This document shows positions 51,063 through 58,230 of a DNA stretch of 64,000 bases, one piece after another (positions within the stretch are counted from its first letter, which is position 1; each line of letters starts with the position of its first letter). Source of the DNA: an uncultured Eubacteriales bacterium (GTDB taxonomy: Bacteria > Bacillota > Clostridia > Christensenellales > Aristaeellaceae); the NCBI GenBank assembly GCA_902801165.1, contig CADCHI010000003.1, positions 1 to 64,000 on the forward strand, given 5' to 3'. Made by a program: the position numbers and the translations under genes. Under the pieces are notes generated by a model. The model did no database searches and was not told the DNA's origin. It saw only the letters and a list, made by a program, of their open reading frames with translations.

Positions 51063-52649
51063 ATGAAGAAGCTGCTTTCTTTGCTGCTCGTGCTGACGCT
51101 GGCTGCGGCCGTGCTGGTCGCGCCGGGCTTTGCCGAGGCCGGCAAACAGGTGATCGTCACCTCTATCCAGGATGACCCTGAGGAGATGGACCCCACCCGC
51201 AATTCCTATGCCCGCTCTTCCCGCGTGCTGCAGAACCTGTTCGTGGGCCTGTACAAGCTGGATGCCGACGGCACGACCTATGTGCCCGCCCTGGCCGACA
51301 GCGTGGAGATCTCCGAGGACAACCTGACCTATACCTTCACCCTGAAGGACGGCCTGAAGTGGTCCGACGGCTCCGATCTGACCGCCTATGACTTCGAGTA
51401 TTCCTGGATTCGCACGCTGGACCCCGAGTCCCGCACCAACAGCGACCTGTGGATCATCAAGAACGGCGAGAAGTTCTCCAACGGCGAAGCGACCGCCGAA
51501 GAGGTCGGCGTGAAGGCGCTGGACGAGAAGACCTTCCAGGTTGAGCTGGAGGCCCTGACCCCCTGGTTCCTGTCCCTGACCGCCACCACCGCCTACTTCC
51601 CGGTGAGCAAGGCCAACTGCGAGGCCAACGAGAAGTGGACCGCCGACGTGGCCACCTACGTCAGCGACGGCCCCTTCATGCTGCAGGAGTATTCCTCCCT
51701 CAGCCGCCTGGTGCTGGTGAAGAACCCCAACTACTATGACGCCGACAAGGTGCAGATCGACGAGGTGCAGTTTGTGGTCATCCCCGACTCCACCGCCTCC
51801 CTGACCGCCTACAACAACGATGAGATCAACGTGAACTCCGACCTGAGCGCCGACGCCCTGACCCAGTACGCCGGCTCCGACGAGTTCAACACCAAGGGCC
51901 GCATCGGCATCCAGTACTGCGACTTCCAGTGCCTGCTGCCGGAGTTCTCCGACAAGCGCGTCCGCCAGGCCTTCGCCATGGCCATCGACCGCCAGTCCAT
52001 GCTGACCGCCCTGGGCATCATCGAGCCCCCGGTGTTCGGCTTCGTGCCCTACTCCCAGATGTCCCTGACCGACCCCACCAAGACCTACCGCGAGGTCGCC
52101 GGCGACATGTTCACCGAGGACGTCGCCGCCGCGCAGGCGCTGCTGGCCGAGGCCGGCTATCCGAACGGCGAGGGCTTCCCGACCGTGGAGCTGGTCTGCA
52201 AGAACGACACCCAGCAGAAGCTGATGATGCAGATCCTGGGCGAGTTCTGGAAGGCCAACCTGGGCGTCAACTACGAGATCAAGACCCTGGAGTCCAGCGT
52301 GTATTGGGATGAGCTGGCCGCGGGCAACTTCTCCGTGGACCGCAACGGCTTCACCTGCGACTACATGGATCCGTCCGCGCACCTGAAGATCTTCACCGAC
52401 GGCTCCAACGCCTCCGAGAACCAGTGGGACGACGCGGTGTACAGCCAGATGTACCGCGATTCCCTGCAGCTGACCGATCCCGCCGAGCGCGAGGCCGCCA
52501 TCATCGAGCTGGAGAAGTACCTGACCGACGTGATGCCCGCCTTCCCGGTGTACAGCTACGAGCTGCAGTACCTGGTGAAGCCCAACGTGAAGGGCGTCAT
52601 CGCCAACGCCATCGGCCACTTCTTCTTCGAGTACGCGACCGTGGAATAA
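51063..52649 (+). CDS. Oligopeptide ABC transporter substrate-binding protein (second system)
   Basis: A 528-residue family 5 binding protein of standard OppA size. Signal peptide MKKLLSLLLVLTLAAAVLVAPGFAEA lacks a lipobox cysteine. Motifs are NLTYTFTLKDGLKWSDGSDLTAYDFEYSWIR, SDGPFMLQEY, NPNYYDADKVQIDEV, DKRVRQAFAMAIDRQ and DYMDPSAHLKIFTDGS. Codon use is strongly biased, as in the first binding protein. The RBS is AAGGAGG. It is divergent from its permease/ATPase operon. Confidence 0.94.
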   Translation: MKKLLSLLLVLTLAAAVLVAPGFAEAGKQVIVTSIQDDPEEMDPTRNSYARSSRVLQNLFVGLYKLDADGTTYVPALADSVEISEDNLTYTFTLKDGLKWSDGSDLTAYDFEYSWIRTLDPESRTNSDLWIIKNGEKFSNGEATAEEVGVKALDEKTFQVELEALTPWFLSLTATTAYFPVSKANCEANEKWTADVATYVSDGPFMLQEYSSLSRLVLVKNPNYYDADKVQIDEVQFVVIPDSTASLTAYNNDEINVNSDLSADALTQYAGSDEFNTKGRIGIQYCDFQCLLPEFSDKRVRQAFAMAIDRQSMLTALGIIEPPVFGFVPYSQMSLTDPTKTYREVAGDMFTEDVAAAQALLAEAGYPNGEGFPTVELVCKNDTQQKLMMQILGEFWKANLGVNYEIKTLESSVYWDELAAGNFSVDRNGFTCDYMDPSAHLKIFTDGSNASENQWDDAVYSQMYRDSLQLTDPAEREAAIIELEKYLTDVMPAFPVYSYELQYLVKPNVKGVIANAIGHFFFEYATVE

Positions 52650-52665
52650 GGCTTTCAACGACACA

Positions 52666-52699
52666 AACCGGTCGGAGCGAACGCTCCGGCCGGTTTTTT
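52666..52699 (+). terminator. Terminator of the second binding-protein gene
   Basis: AACCGGTCGGAGC pairs with GCTCCGGCCGGTT across loop GAAC, followed by four more T. Confidence 0.93.
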
Positions 52700-52766
52700 G
52701 CTGCCATTGTACAGGGTCGGGAAATCAAACCGTTTTTTAGAAATTGGTTTCTGGTTAAGCCGGCGG

Positions 52767-53966
52767 TCAGGGCATCGAAGCCTTGACGATGACCTCCATG
52801 TTCTCCTTCGCGCAGGGCAGGGACAGGAAGCGGGCGAACTGCTTCATTTCGGCTTCGATTGCCTCCAGCATGGCCCTGGAGGGGCGGATGCCCGGCTCCC
52901 ACCACCAGCGGCTGATCCTGAACGCGCCTGCCTTCTGCGCGGGCAGGGGATCGAAGCGGGCCACGAGGCGATTGCCGTACAGCACCGGTAGCACGTAGTA
53001 GCCATACTGCCGCTTGGACACCGGCGTGTAGACCTCCCAGCGATACTTGAACCCGAAGAGGGCCTCGACCATGTCCCGGTCCCACATCAGGTTGTCCAGC
53101 GGCGCGATGAACCGGGCGTGGCGGCTGCCGCCGGCACTATTGAGGAGTTCCACCGCCTCGGGCACGGCGAAGAAGCGCTCCTTCCGGCCCTCGACGACGC
53201 AAGGGATGAGCTCGCCCCGCGTGGAAAGCCGCTCCAGCGCCGCGCGGCGGGGCTTGTCCTCATTGAACACATAGCCCTGCCACGCTGCGCCCCGGCGGCC
53301 CCAGAGCAGGCCCACGCAGCGCACCCGGCGCAGGGTGTACCAGTCCGCAAAGGCTTCCTCATCCCGCTCCCGGTCGGCGGCGCATTCCGGCGGCAGCACC
53401 CGCTCGGTCAAATCGAAACGCCGCTGGGTGCCGGACTTGTCCGCCACGCACAGCCGCCCGGACCGGAACAGGTATTCCATTGCCGCGCCGGAGGGCCTGC
53501 GCGGCCCCCAGCCGAAGTCCTTCGATTCGCCCAGGGGGATGTCCGTCAGGGCGCAGGGTCCCTTCCGCCGGATGGTCTCCAGGATGTCGTCCAGCATGTC
53601 GAAGGCCTCGCCCTGGCCCCGCCCCTCCAGCCAGTTGCGGGCGTCGCGGGCGTGCAGACGGCGCTGGGGCGCGTAGTCCCCGAAGTTCCTGGCGGTGTAG
53701 ACGCACATCTCCTTGTCGTAGCCGTCCACCAGCCAGTGATCCCGGTACAGCAGCTGCCGGAGAATCTCGGGGCGATAGCCGCGCACCCGGGCCTGGAGCA
53801 CCAGGTCCGCGTTCCGCCCCACCACGTTCAGCGGGTCGTACTGGATCGTGCCCAGGCGGTCCATCGTCGCGCGGACGCCTTCGATGCCCCGGAAGCGGTC
53901 TGCGCCATCCAGGTTGTGATATCGGATCAGCAGGTCGCGGGCCTGCCGGTTGGTCAGCGTGAGCAT
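52767..53966 (-). CDS. YcaQ/AlkX-type DNA glycosylase (winged-helix, HTH_42)
   Basis: A 399-residue protein of the YcaQ family. Members such as E. coli YcaQ (AlkX) excise alkylated bases and unhook interstrand crosslinks. The N-terminal LTNRQARDLLIRYHNL and the catalytic-type QYD in TIQYDPLNVVGRNADLVLQARV (Q-phi-D, as in AlkX) are present. The C-terminal FIAPLDNLMWDRDMVEALFGFKYRWEVYTPVSKRQYGYYVLPVL is a family hallmark. The ATG at 53966 follows AAGGAGG. It has its own promoter but lies 77 bp behind an SOS-controlled small ORF in the same direction. Confidence 0.92.
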   Translation of the reverse strand: MLTLTNRQARDLLIRYHNLDGADRFRGIEGVRATMDRLGTIQYDPLNVVGRNADLVLQARVRGYRPEILRQLLYRDHWLVDGYDKEMCVYTARNFGDYAPQRRLHARDARNWLEGRGQGEAFDMLDDILETIRRKGPCALTDIPLGESKDFGWGPRRPSGAAMEYLFRSGRLCVADKSGTQRRFDLTERVLPPECAADRERDEEAFADWYTLRRVRCVGLLWGRRGAAWQGYVFNEDKPRRAALERLSTRGELIPCVVEGRKERFFAVPEAVELLNSAGGSRHARFIAPLDNLMWDRDMVEALFGFKYRWEVYTPVSKRQYGYYVLPVLYGNRLVARFDPLPAQKAGAFRISRWWWEPGIRPSRAMLEAIEAEMKQFARFLSLPCAKENMEVIVKASMP

Positions 53967-54008
53967 GGCAGCCTCCTTGCGTGGTAGGGGAAAGGTGCTT
54001 ATGCCGAC

Positions 54009-54037
54009 ATTATACCCGATTTGCCGGAGGACCGCAA
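54009..54037 (-). promoter_or_regulatory. Proximal promoter of the YcaQ-type gene
   Basis: TTGCGG (54032-54037), a 17-bp spacer and TATAAT (54009-54014), just downstream of the small ORF. Confidence 0.75.
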
Positions 54038-54043
54038 CCGTCG

Positions 54044-54178
54044 TCAAACGAAGCGGTAGCGGCGGGCGCGGGCAAGCCGAACCCGGGGCTGGCTCAGGCG
54101 CTTGAAGAGTTCGATGAACCGGTCGCTGATCAGGTCGGCGACGCAGAGGGCAACCATCAGGATAAACAGCAGTATCAT
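54044..54178 (-). CDS. Tiny membrane protein under a LexA-box promoter
   Basis: A 44-residue open frame with one N-terminal membrane span (MILLFILMVALCVADLI) and a basic C-terminal tail (RRLSQ-type, ending RLARARRYRFV). GAGGT stands 5 bases before the ATG. It lies about 60 nt downstream of a promoter containing a perfect SOS box. The longer frame upstream would begin inside that promoter and is rejected. The layout resembles SOS-induced small membrane peptides (compare TisB) or division inhibitors, but the sequence is not recognised. Confidence 0.65.
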   Translation of the reverse strand: MILLFILMVALCVADLISDRFIELFKRLSQPRVRLARARRYRFV

Positions 54179-54247
54179 GTAAACCTCGCAGCCGGCATGG
54201 GCTCCGGCGGGCCGTTCGATGGGGGAGCGATCGCTTTTGATGGGTCT

Positions 54248-54277
54248 ATTATATAATCGAACATATGTTCGTATCAA
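54248..54277 (-). promoter_or_regulatory. SOS promoter with perfect LexA box
   Basis: TTGATA (54272-54277), an 18-bp spacer and TATAAT (54248-54253). The spacer contains CGAACATATGTTCG (54258-54271), a perfect palindrome fitting the Gram-positive LexA consensus CGAAC-N4-GTTCG. A repressor bound there would cover the whole promoter. Confidence 0.88.
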
Positions 54278-54372
54278 TCCAAAAGCGCCTCAAATGGCCA
54301 TTTTGCAAGATTTTGTCGATCGGTGTTCGATTATGGGGAGAGAAGGGAAGGGCAGGATGCTGTTGAAAAAGA

Positions 54373-54552
54373 AAGATCCTTCACTGCGTTCAGGATGACA
54401 GGGAACTGACGTTGTCATTCTGGGCGAAGCGAAGAATCCTTGACTTGCTGACAGGAGAAAGGCACGGAAATGAAGAAAAGATCCTTTACTTCGTTCAGGA
54501 TGACGGCATCTAACGATAGGTGGGGTCATTCTGAGCGAAGCGAAGAATCTTT
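54373..54552. repeat. Two copies of a GATCCTTC...GAAGAATC foldback repeat
   Basis: Copies at 54373-54441 and 54478-54552. In each, a left arm like AAGATCCTTCACTGCGTTCAG faces a right arm like CATTCTGAGCGAAGCGAAG with AATCCTT, separated by a short variable centre. This is a REP-like palindrome type seen between genes in several Bacillota. The remainder of 54278-54589 shows nothing coding. Confidence 0.8.
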
Positions 54553-54589
54553 GAAGAGATATGGGGGGCCTTATAATGTGATAGTCCGA

Positions 54590-55960
54590 TCAGATCATCT
54601 GCTCCGGGTGGAACACCTCGTCGAAGCGCTCAGGCGTCAGGAAGCCCAGCTTGACGCAGGCCTCCTTCAGGCTGATGTTCTCGGCGAAGGCCAGCTTGGC
54701 GGTCTTGGCGGCGTTGTCGTAGCCGATGTACGGATTCAGAGCCGTGACCAGCATCAGGCTGTTGTGCAGGTTGTGGGCCATCTTCTCCCGGTCGGCGGTG
54801 ATGCCCCGGACGCAATTGTCGTTGAAGGAGCGGATGCCGTCCGCCAGCAGTCGCGCGGACTGGAGGAAGTTATAGATCAGCACCGGCATGAACACGTTCA
54901 GCTCGAAGTTGCCCTGACTGGCGGCCATGCCCACGGCCACGTCGTTGGCGATTACCTGCACGGCCACCATGGTCATGGCCTCGCACTGGGTGGGGTTCAC
55001 CTTGCCGGGCATGATGGAGGAGCCGGGCTCGTTCTCCGGAATGCGGATCTCGCCCAGGCCGCAGCGGGGGCCGGAGGCCAGCCAGCGCACGTCGTTGGCG
55101 ATCTTCATCATATTGGCGGCCAGGGCCTTCATGGCGCCGTGGGCGAACACCAGCTCGTCCTTGGCGGTGAGGGCATGGAACTTGTTCGGCGCGGTGACGA
55201 AGGCCTTGCCGGTCAACTCGGACACGGCCCGGGCGACCTCCGCGTCGAAGCCCGCGGGGGCGTTCAGCCCGGTGCCCACGGCGGTGCCGCCCAGGGCCAG
55301 CTGCTTCAGCTGGGGCAGTGCGGCCTCCAGCATCTCCAGGGGCTTTTCGACCATGCCCCGCCAGCCGCTGATCTCCTGGCTGAAGGCGATGGGCGTGGCG
55401 TCCTGCAGGTGGGTGCGGCCGGACTTCACCACCCCGGCGTTCTCCGCCTCCAGACGCTTCAGCGTGTCGATGAAGCGCCGCGCCTCGGGCATCAGGCTGT
55501 CCTCGATGGCGATGACCGCCGCGATGTGCATGGCGGTGGGGAAGGTGTCGTTGCTGCTCTGGGACATGTTCACGTGGTCGTTGGGGTGCAGCAGCTTTTC
55601 CCCGGCGATCTCGTTGCCCCGATTGGCGATGACCTCGTTGGCGTTCATGTTGGACTGAGTGCCGCTGCCCGTCTGCCACACCACCAGGGGGAAGTGGTCG
55701 TTCAGCGCCCCGGAGATGACCTCGTCGCAGGCGGCGGAGATGGCGGCCAGGCGACGGTCGTCCATGCGGTCGGGGCGGACGCGGTGGTTGGCGATGGCCG
55801 CGGCCTTCTTTAAAATGCCGAAGGCGTGGGTGATCTCCCGGGGCATCAGCTCGCCGCCGATCCGGAAGTTCTGATAGCTGCGCTGGGTCTGCGCGCCCCA
55901 ATAGCGGTCGGCGGGCACCCGCATTTCGCCCATGGAGTCCCTTTCAATGCGATAATCCAT
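54590..55960 (-). CDS. fumC: Class II fumarate hydratase
   Basis: Interconverts fumarate and malate. A 456-residue member of the aspartase/fumarase superfamily. The signature GSSIMPGKVNPTQCEAMTMV has the fumarase form rather than the aspartase GSSIMPAKVNP. WQTGSGTQSNMNANEVIANRG, SSNDTFPTAMHIAA and GRTHLQDATPI are the other conserved blocks. The ATG at 55960 has AAAGGAG; the longer open frame upstream is not supported. Confidence 0.96.
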   Translation of the reverse strand: MDYRIERDSMGEMRVPADRYWGAQTQRSYQNFRIGGELMPREITHAFGILKKAAAIANHRVRPDRMDDRRLAAISAACDEVISGALNDHFPLVVWQTGSGTQSNMNANEVIANRGNEIAGEKLLHPNDHVNMSQSSNDTFPTAMHIAAVIAIEDSLMPEARRFIDTLKRLEAENAGVVKSGRTHLQDATPIAFSQEISGWRGMVEKPLEMLEAALPQLKQLALGGTAVGTGLNAPAGFDAEVARAVSELTGKAFVTAPNKFHALTAKDELVFAHGAMKALAANMMKIANDVRWLASGPRCGLGEIRIPENEPGSSIMPGKVNPTQCEAMTMVAVQVIANDVAVGMAASQGNFELNVFMPVLIYNFLQSARLLADGIRSFNDNCVRGITADREKMAHNLHNSLMLVTALNPYIGYDNAAKTAKLAFAENISLKEACVKLGFLTPERFDEVFHPEQMI

Positions 55961-56029
55961 GCGGTTTTCTCCTTTGTCTGTGATGTGCATGACAATGCCG
56001 CGCGAAGGACAGCCCTCGCGCGGCATGTA

Positions 56030-57148
56030 TTAACGGTATTTCTCGATCAGCTCCCGCACGATGGCGTCCATTTCGCCGCGGCGGCGCTCCATGTCGCTGA
56101 GCAGCTTGAACTGGCAGCGGGCGCGGACGAGGTTGTGGTCCGAATAGGCGGTGCGGAAGTACACGTCGCCGTCCAGATAGTCGGTGAGGAAGCGCATGCC
56201 CACCTCGTAGGTCATCACAAGCGCGCCCAGGGGCAGGTTCAGCAGCTCGGTTTCGGTCAGCCCACGGGCGGTCTCGGCGATGAAGCCCTCGGCAAAGCCC
56301 CGGAACAGGTCGATGTCCAGCGCCACCCGGGAGAGGTCGCGCTCGTCCTCGACAGCGGTGGAGGCGCCGAAGCGTACGGCGTCGCCGAAGTCATACAGCG
56401 CGGAGCCGGCCATCACGGTGTCCAGGTCGATGACGCACAGCGCCTCGCCGGTGTCCCTGTCCAGCATCACGTTGTTGATCTTGGTGTCGTTGTGGGTCAC
56501 GCGCAGGGGCAGCTCGCCGGCCTCGATCATGTCCACGATGCGGCACATGGCCTCCTTGCGGGCGCGTACGAAGGCGATCTCCCCGGCGGCCTCGGCGGCC
56601 CGGGCGGGGTCGGCCTTCGCCACGGAGGCCTCGAAGGCGGCCTCCCGCTTGCGGGTGTCGTGGAAGTCCGGGATCGTCTCGTGCAGCCGCGCGATGGGGA
56701 AGTCGGCCAGCATGTTCTGGAACCGGCCGAAGGCGCGGCCCACCTCCCCGAACTGGGCGGGGCTCTCCGCTTGGTCCCGGGATTCGGCGTTGACGATGAA
56801 GTCGTAGGCGCGCCAGCTGCCGCCGTTCGCGTCCAGCAGCAGTATGCCGCCGCCGCGCACCGGCACCACGCGCAGCACCCGGTTTTCCGGGTCCTCGCCC
56901 TTCTCCTGCATCGCCTGCCGGAGGTGCTCCGTCACCAGCTGGACGTTCTCCATCACCTCGTCCGGCTTCTTGAAGGCGACGCCGTTGATGTGCTGGAGCA
57001 CGTACTCCCGCACGGAGCTGTCCGGCTGGGCGAAGCTGAGCCGGTAGGTGCTGTTGATATGCCCGGTCTTGATCTCCTCCACGCCTTGAAGCGTGCCGGA
57101 AAACTCAAAGCCGTCGATGATGGCTTTCATTGCGCTGCCGATGGTCAT
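56030..57148 (-). CDS. Aminoglycoside phosphotransferase-fold kinase, NahK-like
   Basis: A 372-residue kinase of the APH/choline kinase fold. The catalytic loop LRVTHNDTKINNVMLD and metal site ALCVIDLDTVMAGSALYDFGDAVRFG closely fit N-acetylhexosamine 1-kinases (NahK/LnpB) of mucin-sugar users. The N-terminal INSTYRLSF and EYVLQHINGVAFKKPDEVMENV are also of that type. The likely substrate is GlcNAc/GalNAc or a similar sugar. The ATG at 57148 follows AGGGGAAAT. It stands between fumC and ftsY with no obvious pathway partners. Confidence 0.85.
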   Translation of the reverse strand: MTIGSAMKAIIDGFEFSGTLQGVEEIKTGHINSTYRLSFAQPDSSVREYVLQHINGVAFKKPDEVMENVQLVTEHLRQAMQEKGEDPENRVLRVVPVRGGGILLLDANGGSWRAYDFIVNAESRDQAESPAQFGEVGRAFGRFQNMLADFPIARLHETIPDFHDTRKREAAFEASVAKADPARAAEAAGEIAFVRARKEAMCRIVDMIEAGELPLRVTHNDTKINNVMLDRDTGEALCVIDLDTVMAGSALYDFGDAVRFGASTAVEDERDLSRVALDIDLFRGFAEGFIAETARGLTETELLNLPLGALVMTYEVGMRFLTDYLDGDVYFRTAYSDHNLVRARCQFKLLSDMERRRGEMDAIVRELIEKYR

Positions 57149-57199
57149 TTCAATTTCCCCTTGTATTGCTCGGCCCAAGGGCTGTTTTTTGCGCTCTCG

Positions 57200-58102
57200 T
57201 CAGTCTCCAAAGATGGCGGAGACGAACTCCTTCGCGTCGAAGGGCTGCATGTCGTCCAGCTGCTCGCCCAGGCCGATGTAGCGCACCGGCAGGCCCAGCT
57301 CGTTGCGGATGGCGATGGCGATGCCGCCCTTGGCGGTGCCGTCCAGCTTGGTCAGTATGATGCCCTGGAGGTTGGCCACCTCGCTGAACACCTTGGCCTG
57401 GGCCAGGCCGTTCTGTCCGGTGGTGGCATCGATGACCAGCAGCGCGCCCAGGGAGGCCTCGGGATACTCCCGCTCCACCACGCGGCTGATCTTCTTCAAT
57501 TCCTCCATCAGGTGGGCCTTGTTGTGCAGGCGGCCGGCGGTGTCCACCAGCAGCACGTCCGCGTGGCGGCCCTTGGCGGCCTGGATGCCGTCGAACACCA
57601 CCGCGGCGGGGTCGGCGCCCTCCTGATGCTTGATGATGGGCACGTTGGCCCGCTCGGCCCAGACGGTCAGCTGGTCGGCGGCGGCGGCGCGGAAGGTGTC
57701 GCCGGCGCAGATGATCACACGGCGGCCCAGCACCTTCAGGCGGGAGGCCAGCTTGCCGATGGAGGTGGTCTTGCCCACGCCGTTCACGCCGATGATCAGC
57801 AGCACCATGGGGCTGGTGAGCTGCATCGGCTCGGCCCACAGGATGTCCACCAGGATCTGCTGGAGGGCCTCCCGGGCCTTCTGCGGGTTGCCGATCTTCT
57901 CGGTTTTGCACTTCTCCTTCAGGCGGCTGACGGCCAGCTCGGCGGTGGGCACGCCCACGTCCGCCATGATCAGGATGTCCGTCAGGTCCTCGTAGAAGTC
58001 GTCGTCCAGCTCCTTGTAGCTCTCCACCAGCTCGTCCATGCGGCCGGAGAAGGCGTTGCGGGTCTTTTGAAGGCCGCTCTTGATCTTATCGAATAAACCC
58101 AT
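57200..58102 (-). CDS. ftsY: Signal recognition particle receptor FtsY
   Basis: SRP receptor GTPase that docks translating ribosomes at the membrane. 300 residues: a short N domain (MGLFDKIKSGLQKTRNAFSGRMDELVESY) and a G domain with G1 GVNGVGKTTSIGKLA, DTFRAAAADQL, DTAGRLHNKAHLMEEL and TKLDGTAKGG. The acidic A domain of enteric FtsY is absent, as usual in Bacillota. It lies downstream of smc, from which it is separated by heptamer repeats. Confidence 0.97.
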   Translation of the reverse strand: MGLFDKIKSGLQKTRNAFSGRMDELVESYKELDDDFYEDLTDILIMADVGVPTAELAVSRLKEKCKTEKIGNPQKAREALQQILVDILWAEPMQLTSPMVLLIIGVNGVGKTTSIGKLASRLKVLGRRVIICAGDTFRAAAADQLTVWAERANVPIIKHQEGADPAAVVFDGIQAAKGRHADVLLVDTAGRLHNKAHLMEELKKISRVVEREYPEASLGALLVIDATTGQNGLAQAKVFSEVANLQGIILTKLDGTAKGGIAIAIRNELGLPVRYIGLGEQLDDMQPFDAKEFVSAIFGD

Positions 58103-58124
58103 GTTTCAAACCTCCAGTGGCGAA

Positions 58125-58229
58125 TAGGGATTAGGGATTAGGGAATAGGGATTAGGGATTGGAAGGCGGCGCTGCCGCGCTTCAAAGCCATATTCAATTC
58201 TCAATTCCCAATTCTCAATTCTCAATTGA
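58125..58229. repeat. GGGATTA and GAATTGA heptamer tracts between smc and ftsY
   Basis: GGGATTA/GGGAATA 7-mers (58125-58160) and an inverted GAATTGR tract (58190-58229) flank a short GC-rich centre. Confidence 0.8.
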
Positions 58230-58230
58230 C

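Noticed and set aside
54316..54330. Second LexA box (CGATCGGTGTTCG)
   Set aside because: It is one base short and mismatched in the first half-site compared with CGAAC-N4-GTTCG.
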